Shown in pieces: positions 10,101-19,119 of a stretch of 64,000 bases of DNA. A program made the translations under genes and the position numbers. The notes beneath the pieces are model-generated. The model searched no databases. It was not told where the DNA came from and saw only the letters and a list, made by a program, of their open reading frames with translations. Source of the DNA: Emticicia sp. C21 (GTDB lineage: Bacteria > Bacteroidota > Bacteroidia > Cytophagales > Spirosomataceae); the NCBI RefSeq assembly GCF_003418935.1, contig NZ_QVMT01000001.1, forward strand, positions 970,063 through 1,034,062, written 5' to 3'. Positions within the stretch are counted from its first letter, which is position 1, and the number at the start of each line of letters is the position of its first letter.

Positions 10101-13100
10101 TTGATGACTGGTGCCGATGGCGCACTTGGGTCTGCAATAGATTTACTTGTTGCGTCCCTACTTATACAACCTGAGGTCGTGATTGCAAAATCGCTATAAG
10201 TACCTGCTGATAACCCGGTTAACTCAAATGTACCATTCACCACATTAATCGTTTTCGGACTTCCTGAACCTGTAAAAGTAATCGAATATGATCCATTACC
10301 TAACGCTGTTGTAAAAGCTATTTTTCCATTTGTTCCACCACATACTGATGGGGAAGTTACAGCACCTGCTGTTAACGTCGGTGCTGGTGTTACACTCACC
10401 AGAGAAGTAGGTAATCTACATCCTTCTAATCCACCAGCTTTGCAGGAAGCATAATAGGTAGTGTTGTTAGTTAATGTTACCGAAAGCCCGCTGCCTGTTC
10501 CTATGGCAGCAGTTCCTGTCTGGCTATTGTACCACTGGACTACTCCTGAACTACAGGTGGCAGATAATACTATGCTTGCTCCCGAACAGGCTGAGGTAGT
10601 AGAAACCGAAATATTGGTTGGGGCATCAGGCCCGCAATCAGGAACCCCGGTTAGATAGACATTATGTACATTATTGCCATTGCTACTTACGTTCTGTGCA
10701 TTAATGGTAGCAGGGAATGCATTGGCAAAATTTAATGGAAGATAGAAAGTTGGATTAGACAGTTGCTGATTCAGCAAAAAGTACTCACCATTATTTACAC
10801 CTGCCTTCACTACATAAGCAATCCAGTAATCACCGCAATTTAATGTAACCGGATTATCCAGTGGAAAACTGTTTAGTCCGGCATTGAGTGTTGGTGCATT
10901 ATCCGAAGAATTGCCTGACGAACTTGCCAAAAGATTTGTCGGGACATTATTCACATCAGAGTAAACCGCAAAGCGGATTCTTGCCCCACCGTTGATATTC
11001 TGAGATAAGATTGCCGAAACAGCACTGACCATGATAGGTTTTGTGATGCGGACCTTGTATCCAAATAAGTTATTTTGTACTAAAAATCCCGGGAAATTAT
11101 CTCCGGTCTCACTAAATGGGGTGTCATACCCTATGTTTGCCTGCTGAACTACGACCGGAGTAGTAGCAACCCTGCTACTTTCGCAAGCACCATTTTTACA
11201 GGCTGCATAGTAAGTAGTAGTGGTGGCTGGTGTCTGACTAAAGGCAGTACCTGTTCCTAAGGCAGTTCCTCCGGTAGCCTGATTGTACCAGGTTAAAGTA
11301 CCGCTACTACAAGTAGCTGAAAGTGATACACTTTCGCTGCCACAAATTGAATTAGTACTGGTAGTAACATTAGTCGGCGCGCTGGGTAATGCATTCAGGC
11401 TTAGACTTGTAGTAGAAGTATATAGTGGGCAGGCTCCGGAAACCGAATAGGTAACAGTATAAGTACCCATCGAACTGGTACCGGGTGTAATTTGTCCGGT
11501 AGCCGGATTAATAGTTAATCCTGAAGGACTTGACGTAAAAGTACCCCCGGCTGTGCCTGTCCGGCTGACTTCAATAGGGGTGGTAGCACCACAGAATGGT
11601 GTACCTGTATAAGTAATAGTTGCATTGGGTACAGTAGAGATGCCTACATTTGCCGTGCTGGTAAAGGCTGCACATCCGCCATTGGCAGCGATAGTATAAG
11701 TAATGGTATAATTGCCCTGTAAACTGCTCGCCGGAGTAATTTGTCCTGAACCTGAATTAATAGTCAGTCCTGTGGGGCTTGACGTAAACGTACCTCCACC
11801 TGTACCTGTCAGGTTTACAGTTACTGGCTCTGAAGTACTACAGAAAGGTGACCCGGTATAACTAATAGTAGCATCAGGCACCTGCCTGATTGATACATTG
11901 TAAGAAGTCTGGAATTCAGCACAGCCATTGGCTGCAGGGATAGTATAATAGACAGTATAATCGTTAGGTGTACTGGTAGAAGGTGTAATCTGGCCTGTGC
12001 TGGCATTAATTGTCAGCCCTGACGGCAGAACAGAGTAAGTTCCACCGGTTGTACCGGTTCTCGAAACACTTTTTGGACTTTCGTTCGTACAAAAACTGTT
12101 GGCCGCATAGCTGATTGTGGCGCTGGGTGCTGCTGAAACTGCTATGCTGGTAGTAGTTGTAAAAGCCGGACATCCACTACTGGCTGCAATCGTATAGGTA
12201 ACTGCATAGGTATTAGGTGTACTTGTACCAGGGGTAATCTGCCCATTGCTTGAGCTGATAGTCAAACCCGCCGGGCTTGAACTGAATGTCCCCCCGGTTG
12301 TACCTGTGCGATTAACTGATTTAACTGAAGAAGTAGTACAGAAGGGTGAGCCTGTATACGCAATTGTGGCGCTTGCAGGTGTGCCGATTGCCACATTAGC
12401 GCTTGTCTGGTATGCGGCGCAACCTCCTGTCTCAGGAATACTATAATAAACTATATAATTATTGGGTGTACTGGAGCCCGGCGTAATCTGGCCTGTGCTG
12501 GCATTAATTGTCAGTCCTGATGGTTGAGCAGAATAAGTACCTCCGGCTGTCCCTGTCAGGGTTACATTCTGAACACCCTGCGTAGTACAAAAACCATTGC
12601 CTGCATATCCGATTGTCGCACTTGGTACGGCGGTGATGGTTATAGCAGTTGTTGCGGTATATGCAGGGCAATTTCCGGATGCAGCTATAGTGAGCGTAAC
12701 TGTATAGGTGCCTGCCGTACTGGTACCCGGTGTAATGCGGCCTGTACTGTTATTGAGTGATAAACCACCAGGGCTTGAGCTGAATGTGCCTCCTGTTGTA
12801 CCCGAGCGCACAATATCTGTAGTGCCCGCATTTTTACAAATAGCCGGAGACGGATAGGAAATAACTGTATTAGGAGCCGCATTTACTGTCACATTTACAC
12901 TTACAAATGCACTGTTGCATCCAACAGTTTCACAACGAACGTTATAGGTTGTAGCAGTTGTCAACGGTGGAGTAACAAATGGTGAAACAGTTGAAAGTCT
13001 GGTACTACTGGTTGAATTATACCAGCTTACTGTTCCTGTTGCACATGAAGCACTTAATGAGGCCGTTGTGCCGCTACAAATAATAGCATTGGCCGTACCT

Positions 13101-16100
13101 GTCGGGGCAGTACAATTCACCACCTGCGAAAGTACATCTGATACACTACTCCCATACACCCCATCACCACTATATTCAGCAGTGATAACATGAGTACCTG
13201 CTGTAAGGGTATTGATAGTTAAGGTAGCTGTTCCGCCGCTTATAGTGGTAGTACCTAAAACCGTAGCGCCTTCTTTAAATGTTATGGTGCCTGTGGCTGC
13301 ACCTGGTGTTATCGTGGCTGTCAGTTGTACATTAGCACCCGGGTTAGCAGGGTTGTTGTTTGAAGTAAGTGCAGTAGTAGTGGTTACACTAGCGTTGATT
13401 GTGTATCTGGCTAAAAATCCTTCAGAGTTATTGAGCGCAACCAACTGGTTACTTCCGGTTATTGATGGGTTATTAAAATTAATGCTATTACTAAAATTGC
13501 CCACAACTGAAACATTATTACCCGATACTGCTATACCACTGGCTCTCTCCATACCTATACCTCCCATTCTTTTAAGACCGTTTACATTACCAGAGGCATC
13601 ATACATCGCCAGAAAGCCATCTGATTGTCCGGCAGATACGATTTCATTACTTCCTTCGGCCGATGGAGTATTAAAGTTGGCCGTGTCGCCAAAAGCACCT
13701 GCCATGAATATATTTGTATCTGATGCCTTTATGTCTACTGCACCATCAACGTATAATCCTCCTGCTCGTTTAGCCCACTGAATAGCACCATTGGCATTAT
13801 ATTTTGCCAGAAAAGCGTCACTATTCAATACATCTACAATTTCGAAGGTACCACTTGCTGATGGCGTATTAAAATTGGCAGTACCTGTAAACACACCTCC
13901 AACATATACATCGGTTCCCAAGACAGCTATTCCATAAGCGTAATCCTGATTTGTTCCGCCCCCTCTTCTAGCCCATTGGCAATTGCCCGCTGAATTAAAT
14001 TTAGCTACGAAAATATCTGAACTCCCTGCACTTATGACCGAATTAGTGGCAGCATTGGAAGGTGTATTAAAATTGGCGGTACTTTCAAATCCCCCTGCTA
14101 TGTAAATATCACTTCCTGATGTTACAATTGCGCCATAACTTATCTCAGTTCCTGTGCCACCGCCACGTCTTACCCATTGTATATCGCCTGATGTATTATA
14201 TTTTGCCAGATAAACGTCGCTTAACCCGGCACTTACGATTTCATTACTACCAGAAGCTGATGGGTTATTGAAATTAGCTGTACCTGCAAAATCGCCGCAC
14301 ACGTATATGTCAGTACCCGATATGGCAATTCCTCTACCAGACCCACCTGTTCTCCTGATCCATAGAACATCACCCAGGGCGTTATATTTCACAATAAAAC
14401 CATCGCCTCCAGAATTTACCAATTCGTTACTACCGCTTGCCGATGGAGTATTGAAATTAGCAGTACCTGTAATATTCCCTGTGAGGTAAACGTCGCTACC
14501 CGATACTGCCAGACCATAAACCCTGTCATCGCCTGTTCCTCCAGCTCTTTTAGCCCATTGCAAAACACCCGCAGAATTAAACTTGGCAATATAAATGTCG
14601 TTACCGCCAGCACTTTGAACAGTATTACCACTTATGGTGGCACTTACGGCGAAGAACCCGGCTACATATACATTACCTGAGGCATCAATGGCCGTTCTGT
14701 TAAATTGTGCTCCGGAAGAAATAGACCCCCTGATAAAATTAAGTTGTGGCTCAGTGAGCGCATTCACCACCTGCGAAACCGCACTGGAAGTGCTGGCAGC
14801 ATTAGTTAAGTCGCCTGAGTACTCTGCTGTAATGCTATGTGTACCTACTATTAGTAAATCGGTATTGAATCTGGCAATGCCACTGCTCAAAGTAGCTGTA
14901 CCTAAAGTAGTAGAACCATCTTTAAAAGTAACAGTACCTGTGGCAGTGTTTGGCGTTACTGTTGCCGTAAACTGGATATTTGCCCCTACACTCGCGGGGT
15001 TGTTGTTAGATGTAAGCGCGATGTTTGTTGAAGTTGTTGCAAAATTATATTTAGCCAGAAAAGCATCTGTTCCTGAGGTAGCTACTAATTGATTGCTTCC
15101 ACTTGCCGAAGGATTATTGAAATTAATATTATCTATAAAACCACCGGCTATATAAACAGTCGTGTTTGTTAACGCAAGTCCGCTTATATTCGTATAACCA
15201 GTTCCTCCAATTCTCTTATTGAAAACATAAGTACCAGTGGTAGAATAATCGGCAAGAAAACCGTCTTCATTCCCGGCACTTGTAATTTCATTGCTACCTG
15301 TGACCGAGGGCGTATTAAAATTAATTGTACCGGCAAAATTACCTGTCATGTACACATGAGAACCTGAGACACCTACGCTGCTTAAATTTTCACTCTCTGT
15401 CCCTCCTGCCCTTCTAAGCCATTGTAACTCTCCTGAATCATTATATTTAGCTAAAAACAGGTCGGTCTCTCCAGCACTTGTAACTTCATTGCTTCCTGTG
15501 ACCGAAGGGGTATTAAAGTTAGCAGTACCTCTAAAACTACCAGTCAGATAAACATCTGTGCCAGAAAAGGCGATAGCATTTCCGAAATCTCCTCCTGTTC
15601 CACCTGCTCTTTTTACCCATTGTAAATCTCCTGCCGGACTATACTTAGCTAAAAATATATCTCCATTCCCTGCACTTGTAATCTCATTGCTACCAGAAGC
15701 CGATGGTGTATTAAAATTAGCTGTCTCATTGAAGTAACCTGTTACGTAAATACCTGTGGCCGATGCTACTATTCCAGAGCCTTGATCATGCCCTGAACCT
15801 CCGGCTCTTCTGGCCCAAAGAAAATTACCTGAGGCATTATATTTAGCAATAAATATATCGTCAAGTATACCACTACCGCTAATTATTTCATTACTACCCG
15901 ATGCCGAAGGGGTATTAAAATTAGCTGTAAGCCTGATATTACCTGTAATATATATATCCGTTCCTAAAATAGTTATACCCTCGCCTGCATCAGTATTAGC
16001 TCCTCCTGCTCTTCTGATCCATTGTATATCACCAGAACTATTATACCTGGCAATAAATATATCTGTACTTCCGGCACTTGTGATTTCATTACTGCCTGTG

Positions 16101-18613
16101 GCTGAAGGCGTATTAAAATTAGCTGTAGCAGTAAAAGTCCCAACAATATAAATATCTGTACCTGATACCGCAATATCAGTAACCACATCATCATTTGTGC
16201 CGCCGGCTCTTTTAGCCCATTGTAAAGCACCTGAGGAATTATACTTGGCAATAAATACATCATATGATAGCCCTCCTCCTGCATTGATGAGACCTACATT
16301 ACCTAAAGAAATATCTCCTTTAAACAGGCCTGTTACGTAAACATTTCCGTCAGCATCAATAGCGGTAGCCGAAATAGCACCAAGATAAGAGAGTGAACTA
16401 CTTACCGATTGCCTGATAAAACTCAGATTAGGGGCTGTTAAGGCATTAACTACCTGGGAAACAGCACTTGAAGTACTGGCAATATTTGAACCATCACCAC
16501 CATATTCGGCTGTAATGCTGTGTGTACCTACTGTCAGTAAATCAGTATTGAATTTAGCTACCCCACTACTTAGCGTTGCTGTGCCTAATGTGGTAGCGCC
16601 CTCTTTAAAGGTAACCGTACCTGTAGTCGTATTTGGTATTACAGTAGCCGTAAACTGTATATTACCCCCTACGCTGGCCGGGTTGTTGTTGGAGGTGAGG
16701 GTTGTGGTGGTGCTTGCAGGCGTACTACCTGTACCCTGAATGGCGAAAGTATAAGGGTTTTCATCTGTATCATCGTTGGCGATGCTTACATTAGCAGTTC
16801 TTAAGCCTTGTGCTAAAGGATCAAAAGTGATTTGAAAGTCAGTTGTACCTATGGTCGCTGCCAGTGGTGATACAGGCTGTATAGTAACGGTAAAATCTGC
16901 GGCATTGGTACCGCTAATCGCAACTTTGGGTGTGCCAGTTAGATTTAACAATGTGGTGCCCGTATTTGAAAGGGTAAATGTTTTTACAATGCTACCCGAT
17001 GAAGCACTCTGAGAACCAAAATCGGTATTGTTTTCTGTATCCGGAACCGTACTCCCGTTTATTACCCAATTAGTGTTTCCTTTAATATTTATTTTAGGCG
17101 CGTCACTATCTGTATACCGGGCAAGATAAAATTCCCTTTGAGAAGATACTGCAGTAAGTTCGTTGGTTCCTGGAGAATCTGGCGTGTTAAAATTAACAGT
17201 TCCTTTAAAAAACCCTGCTGAATAAATAGCATTACCAGAAACAGCTATACTATTATTCTGAATAGATGAGGAGGCGTCTCCACCCGAACGTTTGGCCCAT
17301 TGAAAGTTACCAGTCTCGTCAAATTTCGACACAAAAGATCCTCTGGCAGAGGATATATTAGAAATTTCATTGAGCCCGGTAAAGTAGGGAGTATTAAAAT
17401 TTATCGTATTATTAAATTTACCTGAAATAAACACTCCGGCATCATTAGCATCAATATCATACCCTGCGGCTGAATGGCCTATAAGTATTCCCCCAGCTCT
17501 TTTAGCCCAAACAGGGTCTCCATTTGTCTCATATCTTGCGACTAAAACATCATAGATATAAGTATAAGGCTCACTCTCAGGTGCCGTAAAAAGAGTCGTT
17601 GTACCAAAGGTTGCAGATGAACTATAGTCTCCCGTTATATAAATCGAAGACCCATTAATAGAGATTGCTTTTATATATGCATAGTCCGTTGAAGAAACTT
17701 GCCTGGCCCATGAGACATCTCCGTTAGTTTCATATTTAACCACATATCCATCACTCCCGCCTGGAGTTGTCAATAAAAAATCATGTTGACCCGATTGGTC
17801 AAAGCTGATGTTTCCCTGGAAAGACCCAACAACATAAACGCCATCCTCTGTTGCAACAAGATCATAAGCATGAGTTGTACCACTGGTACCACCTGCTCCC
17901 CTTACCCATTGAAAATTTCCGCTGAGGTCATACTGAGCCACGCACATATATCTATTATTGCCATTGCCTTGCAATTCATTAGTGCCGGTTGCACTTGGAG
18001 TATTGAAATTGATAGTCGAACTGCCTGTGAAATCACCTGTTACATAGATTTTAGAACTGGTAACTGTAATTCCTGTAAATTCTTCCAAACTTTCTGGTCC
18101 TCCTGCTCTTTTTGCCCACTGAAAGTTTCCTGAGTCATCAAATTTAGCTAAAAACATATCTTCAGAATTCGCACTAGTAATTGTATTGGTTGCGTTAGAA
18201 GAAGGCGTATTAAAATTGGCAGTATTAGTAAAACTACCACATATATAAACATACCCGTCTTTAACAGCAATACTATTTGCGCCATCATTAAAGATGCCTC
18301 CCGCTCTTTTAGCCCAAAGTACAGTACCTGAAGAATTGTATTTAACAATAAAAACATCACCGTAAGTAGGAGACCCGGAGGTTAAACTTATGGCCCCGAA
18401 GGTAATATTTCCATAAAAACTACCTGTGGCATATACATTTCCGGCATTATCAGTAGCTACCTTATATGCTACTGAACTATGTGTATTACTACCCATAATT
18501 GCCTGCCTTAGAAAGTCTAATTGCTGTGCGAAACTTTCGTTTGCAAAGCAGAGCATGCAAAGCACTAAAATACTTCTGGTGAGACTGTTTTTTAAATAAT
18601 AAAGATATTTCAT
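4178..18613 (-). CDS. Giant secreted propeller / Ig-repeat surface protein 1 (4811 aa)
   Basis: The start is the ATG at 18613, directly before a signal peptide (residues 1-30, ending NESFAQ); an in-frame ATG 45 codons upstream would bury it inside a conserved hairpin element. Order: beta-propeller repeats (SBBP type, recurring KRAGG and NFNTPSA motifs); a choice-of-anchor D segment (about 508-628); a Big_3-type Ig domain; two more propeller-plus-Ig rounds; an Ig domain with a WYN motif; six repeats of 81-83 residues; another WYN domain; a sugar-binding-like segment; a further WYN domain; twenty 77-residue four-cysteine repeats with one 75-residue spacer; and a C-terminal part ending NPGFESREGSVFKAQIQSCNN-like, resembling the Bacteroidetes GCX-type C-terminal motif. 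It follows LytTR B in an operon. A secreted adhesin is inferred; no enzyme domain is visible. Confidence 0.9.
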   Translation of the reverse strand: MKYLYYLKNSLTRSILVLCMLCFANESFAQQLDFLRQAIMGSNTHSSVAYKVATDNAGNVYATGSFYGNITFGAISLTSGSPTYGDVFIVKYNSSGTVLWAKRAGGIFNDGANSIAVKDGYVYICGSFTNTANFNTPSSNATNTITSANSEDMFLAKFDDSGNFQWAKRAGGPESLEEFTGITVTSSKIYVTGDFTGSSTINFNTPSATGTNELQGNGNNRYMCVAQYDLSGNFQWVRGAGGTSGTTHAYDLVATEDGVYVVGSFQGNISFDQSGQHDFLLTTPGGSDGYVVKYETNGDVSWARQVSSTDYAYIKAISINGSSIYITGDYSSSATFGTTTLFTAPESEPYTYIYDVLVARYETNGDPVWAKRAGGILIGHSAAGYDIDANDAGVFISGKFNNTINFNTPYFTGLNEISNISSARGSFVSKFDETGNFQWAKRSGGDASSSIQNNSIAVSGNAIYSAGFFKGTVNFNTPDSPGTNELTAVSSQREFYLARYTDSDAPKINIKGNTNWVINGSTVPDTENNTDFGSQSASSGSIVKTFTLSNTGTTLLNLTGTPKVAISGTNAADFTVTIQPVSPLAATIGTTDFQITFDPLAQGLRTANVSIANDDTDENPYTFAIQGTGSTPASTTTTLTSNNNPASVGGNIQFTATVIPNTTTGTVTFKEGATTLGTATLSSGVAKFNTDLLTVGTHSITAEYGGDGSNIASTSSAVSQVVNALTAPNLSFIRQSVSSSLSYLGAISATAIDADGNVYVTGLFKGDISLGNVGLINAGGGLSYDVFIAKYNSSGALQWAKRAGGTNDDVVTDIAVSGTDIYIVGTFTATANFNTPSATGSNEITSAGSTDIFIARYNSSGDIQWIRRAGGANTDAGEGITILGTDIYITGNIRLTANFNTPSASGSNEIISGSGILDDIFIAKYNASGNFLWARRAGGSGHDQGSGIVASATGIYVTGYFNETANFNTPSASGSNEITSAGNGDIFLAKYSPAGDLQWVKRAGGTGGDFGNAIAFSGTDVYLTGSFRGTANFNTPSVTGSNEVTSAGETDLFLAKYNDSGELQWLRRAGGTESENLSSVGVSGSHVYMTGNFAGTINFNTPSVTGSNEITSAGNEDGFLADYSTTGTYVFNKRIGGTGYTNISGLALTNTTVYIAGGFIDNINFNNPSASGSNQLVATSGTDAFLAKYNFATTSTNIALTSNNNPASVGANIQFTATVTPNTATGTVTFKDGSTTLGTATLSSGIARFNTDLLIVGTHSITAEYSGDLTNAASTSSAVSQVVNALTEPQLNFIRGSISSGAQFNRTAIDASGNVYVAGFFAVSATISGNTVQSAGGNDIYIAKFNSAGVLQWAKRAGGTGDDRVYGLAVSGSDVYLTGNITGTANFNTPSASGSNELVNSGGDGFIVKYNALGDVLWIRRTGGSGRGIAISGTDIYVCGDFAGTANFNNPSASGSNEIVSAGLSDVYLAKYNTSGDIQWVRRGGGTGTEISYGAIVTSGSDIYIAGGFESTANFNTPSNAATNSVISAGSSDIFVAKFNSAGNCQWARRGGGTNQDYAYGIAVLGTDVYVGGVFTGTANFNTPSASGTFEIVDVLNSDAFLAKYNANGAIQWAKRAGGLYVDGAVDIKASDTNIFMAGAFGDTANFNTPSAEGSNEIVSAGQSDGFLAMYDASGNVNGLKRMGGIGMERASGIAVSGNNVSVVGNFSNSINFNNPSITGSNQLVALNNSEGFLARYTINASVTTTTALTSNNNPANPGANVQLTATITPGAATGTITFKEGATVLGTTTISGGTATLTINTLTAGTHVITAEYSGDGVYGSSVSDVLSQVVNCTAPTGTANAIICSGTTASLSASCATGTVSWYNSTSSTRLSTVSPFVTPPLTTATTYNVRCETVGCNSAFVSVNVTVNAAPNTVISYPSPAICKNAGTTDIVRSGTTGGTFSSSPGGLSLNNSTGRITPGTSTAGTYTVTLTIAASGNCPAYTATTAITITAVPSATIGYAGNGFCTTQGVQNVTLTGTAGGTYSAQPSGLTINASTGQITPGSSTPNNYIVYYSIPETGGCAAYQTSANVAIGTPASATIAYTGSPFCTTSSVKSVNRTGTTGGTFSSSPAGLTISSSNGQITPGTSTPNTYAVTYTIAASSGCPAFTTTTSIAVSAAPSATISYAANSFCTNESPKSVSRTGTTGGTYSVLPSGLTINASTGQITPSTSTPNDYTVYYTIPAANGCAEFQTSYNVSIRQVPDATISYTGSPFCSTSEPVTVNLTGTGGGTFTSSPTGLTINSGSGQITPASSLQGNYTITYTIAANGGCAAFTSTANVGISTVPNATITYTGTPFCGATTPIEVSRTGTAGGTFTSSPSGLTINPATGQITPGTSSMGTYTVTYSVSGACPLYTSTTSLSLNALPSAPTNVTTSTNSICGSESVSLSATCSSGTLTWYNQATGGTALGTGTAFSQTPATTTTYYAACKNGACESSRVATTPVVVQQANIGYDTPFSETGDNFPGFLVQNNLFGYKVRITKPIMVSAVSAILSQNINGGARIRFAVYSDVNNVPTNLLASSSGNSSDNAPTLNAGLNSFPLDNPVTLNCGDYWIAYVVKAGVNNGEYFLLNQQLSNPTFYLPLNFANAFPATINAQNVSSNGNNVHNVYLTGVPDCGPDAPTNISVSTTSACSGASIVLSATCSSGVVQWYNSQTGTAAIGTGSGLSVTLTNNTTYYASCKAGGLEGCRLPTSLVSVTPAPTLTAGAVTSPSVCGGTNGKIAFTTALGNGSYSITFTGSGSPKTINVVNGTFELTGLSAGTYSDFAITTSGCISRDATSKSIADPSAPSAPVINAPGPRVVCSPNTLTLTASGCAGTIRWSNGSGGTSLTLSSVGTYAISATCTVNNCVSNASNLVTGLEILAQPSAPTITTPNSKVVCAPNTLTLTASGCAGTVNWSTGATGTSLVLSSVGTYSITATCTVGSCTSPSSIAVTGLQIVTQPSAPIITAPNPKVVCAPNTLTLTASGCGGTVNWSTGATGTSLVLSSVGTYSITATCTVENCISLASSAVTGLQIVAQPSAPTITAPNPKVVCAPNTLILTASDCAGIVNWSTEGTGTNITLSSVGTYSITATCTVGSCTSPISQAVTGLQIVTQPLAPTIIAPTQKVVCAPSTLTLTASGCGGTVNWSMGATGTSLILSSVGTYSVSATCTAGSCTSPASAVVTGLQIMTQPSAPTIVGPNPKVVCSPGTLTLTASGCGGTVNWSNGGSGTSITLSSVGTYSITATCLVGSCTSPSSIAVTGLQILPQPSAPTITAPNPKIVCAPNTLTLTASGCGGIVNWSTGATGTSLVLSSVGTYSISATCTVGSCTSPVSPAVTDLQIVTQPSAPTITAPTPKVVCAPNTLTLTASGCAGTVNWSNGSSGTSLTLSSVGTYSISATCTIGSCTSPASTAVTGLQIFTQPSAPTITAPNSKVVCAPSTLTLTASSCAGTVNWSTGATATSLVLSSVGTYSITATCTVGSCTSPASSSVTGLQIVTQPSAPTITSPTPKVVCAPNTLTLTASGCAGTVNWSNGGSGTSITLSSVGTYSITATCTVGSCTSSSSQAVTGLQIAAPPTVTITGNINLSCNIASVTRTANGSGSSPTYQWSNGLGTDATATISSPGTYTVTVTSDNGCTSTSTTSVTLESSVPSAPTITAPNPKVVCAPNTLTLTASGCAGTVNWSNGGSGTSITLSSVGTYSITATCTVGSCTSPISQAVTGLQIVTQPSAPTIIEPTLKVVCAPNTLTLTASGCAGTVNWSNGASGTSLTLSSVGTYSITTTCTIGSCTSPISQPVTGLQIVTQPSAPTITAPNPKVVCAPNTLTLTASGCAGTVNWSTGASGTSLTLSSVGTYSISATCIVGSCTSNASAAVTGLQIVTQPLAPTITAPNPKVVCVPNTLTLTVSGCAGTVNWSNGSSGTSLTLSSVGTYSIAATCTIGSCTSLASTAVTGLQIIAQPSAPTIIAPTPKVVCAPNTLTLTASGCAGTVNWSTGTTGTSLVLSSVGTYSITATCTVGSCASPASSAITGLQIVTQPSAPTITSPNTKVVCAPNTLTLTASGCAGTVNWSTEATGTSLVLSSVGTYSITATCTIGSCISPASSAVTGLEIVSQPSAPTITTPSPKVVCSPNTLTLTANGCGGTVNWSNGATGISLVLSSVGTYSISATCTVGSCTSAASQTVTGLQIVTQPSAPTITAPNSKVVCAPNTLTLTASGCAGKVTWSNGSSGTSLTLSSVGTYSITATCTVENCTSPASQAVTGLQIVTQPNAPTITAPNSKVVCAPNTLTLTASGCGGTVSWSTGTTGTSLVLSSVGTYSITATCTVGSCTSPASSAITGLQIVTQPLAPTITAPTQKVVCLPGTLTLTASSCAGTVNWSNGGSGTSLTLSSIGTYSISATCTIGSCTSVVSTVVTGLQITSQPIAQATNTGPYNIGQTIQLNASGGTSYNWTGPASFSSSIQNPAIPNAIESNGGIYTVTVSNNACSATATTQVIVSGIDPCIQVVDLQYVKSGDPYQNMFSLKDGMIIQQIPEQVSIIAKPICPTTSIGSVDLTITGPEINWTILQNVEPYAVFDNLGVNVYGRNLIPGTYTMTVTGYTEDNRIGGTVYGPVVTTFTVVGTMAVIHAPTVPNNRLCAGSTVDVTFGTIGVFDSSNRFNIQLSDSTGGFTNPIMIGTTSIAGTITCQLPQNLSSTGRYLIRVASSNQVVASNPTLQYLSVVPATKSLTANVNTGTITEQASILINANNKITSPANVTYNSGKAILLNPGFESREGSVFKAQIQSCNN
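5273..10117 (-). repeat. Tandem 231-bp repeat array, 20 units plus one spacer
   Basis: Twenty units of exactly 77 codons (consensus start SAPTITAPNPKVVC, end TGLQIVTQP) lie in tandem, interrupted once by a 75-codon unit with the NINLSC motif. The array length, 4,845 bp, equals 20 x 231 + 225 exactly, so no unit has gained or lost a codon. Each unit carries cysteines at VVC, SGC, ATC and near GSC, compatible with two disulfides per Ig-like fold. Confidence 0.9.
11384..12871 (-). repeat. Six-copy 83-residue repeat array in giant protein 1
   Basis: Six related units open with forms of SATISYTGSPFC and carry GTTGGTF, SPSGLTIN and GQITPGTS motifs. Five units are 83 residues and the last is 81, and the 1,488-bp span equals 496 codons exactly. 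They are more divergent than the 77-residue units and are absent from giant protein 2. Confidence 0.8.
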
Positions 18614-18654
18614 AATGGCAGAAAGTTTTTGGGTTAATTTATGGTAGGAGATGT

Positions 18655-18723
18655 AAAGACCGGAGAGAAATTCCTCGTCAGGAACTCCCTCCGAATCTAT
18701 TCTTTCTACCACGAAAGGTCTTT
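18655..18723 (-). ncRNA. Candidate structured intercistronic RNA element, copy B
   Basis: On the minus strand AAAGACC (18723-18717) pairs perfectly with GGTCTTT (18661-18655). Inside are the hairpin TTTC-GTGGTA-GAAA and a longer stem in which GGAGGGAGTTCC pairs with GGAATTTCTCTCC around TGACGA. The 5' part reads as the last codons of LytTR A (KDLSW stop) although LytTR B ends differently upstream, so the element may have been carried in with a copy of the A-type junction. Confidence 0.45.
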
Positions 18724-18758
18724 TTAGCTGTTTGTTTTTCAGCTTCATTTATTTAAGA

Positions 18759-19085
18759 TTAATAAGTATTGATGCTTCTGGTTACCTGTTTAGTTCTTCT
18801 CCTCGATACCTGAATCACTTCATTATTATTGAGTTTAATAGATTTGTCTCTTCTCTGATATTCTGTCAGGAAATCAAGATTTACCAGTACCGATCGGTTA
18901 GGTCTTATAAACTGGCAGGAAGGCAATCGTTTGGCTAACCTCCCCAATGATGTTGCCGAAAGAATCATGTTTCCGTTGTTGAGATGTACTTCTGTGTAGT
19001 TGCTGTCGGCTCTCATAAACAGAATAGTAAAAGGGTCTATTTTGGTACGCCAGCCAAGTTGTAAAAGGGGTTCCTGAATCATCAT
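18759..19085 (-). CDS. LytTR-type DNA-binding regulator B (108 aa)
   Basis: This is a stand-alone LytTR DNA-binding domain. It shows ADSNYTEVHLNNG, the FIRPNRSVLVNLDFL block and VSRRRTKQ near the end. It lacks a receiver domain and transmembrane segments, so it acts in the cytoplasm as a DNA-binding protein. The ATG at 19085 is the first of two adjacent start codons (MM), and the second is equally possible. Its nearest relative here is LytTR C, with which it shares KIDPxTIL and SRRRTKQ. It lies 145 bp upstream of giant gene 1 on the same strand and diverges from hybrid kinase 1, which makes that kinase the likely partner; how a signal would pass between them is not visible. The promoter carries the shared 21-bp-period direct repeats. 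Confidence 0.9.
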   Translation of the reverse strand: MMIQEPLLQLGWRTKIDPFTILFMRADSNYTEVHLNNGNMILSATSLGRLAKRLPSCQFIRPNRSVLVNLDFLTEYQRRDKSIKLNNNEVIQVSRRRTKQVTRSINTY

Positions 19086-19119
19086 TGCGTTTGGGTATTT
19101 CGGGTTAATTTTGGGTTTT

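Noticed and set aside
13212-13781. Plus-strand frame of 189 codons antisense to the propeller region of giant 1
   Set aside because: The opposite strand carries a coherent signal peptide, propeller and Ig architecture across the same bases; the antisense frame is low in complexity and hydrophobic by chance.
18614-18748. Upstream extension of giant protein 1 by 45 codons (beginning MKLKNKQ)
   Set aside because: It overlaps the structured element whose other copy is intergenic, and leaves the signal peptide internal.
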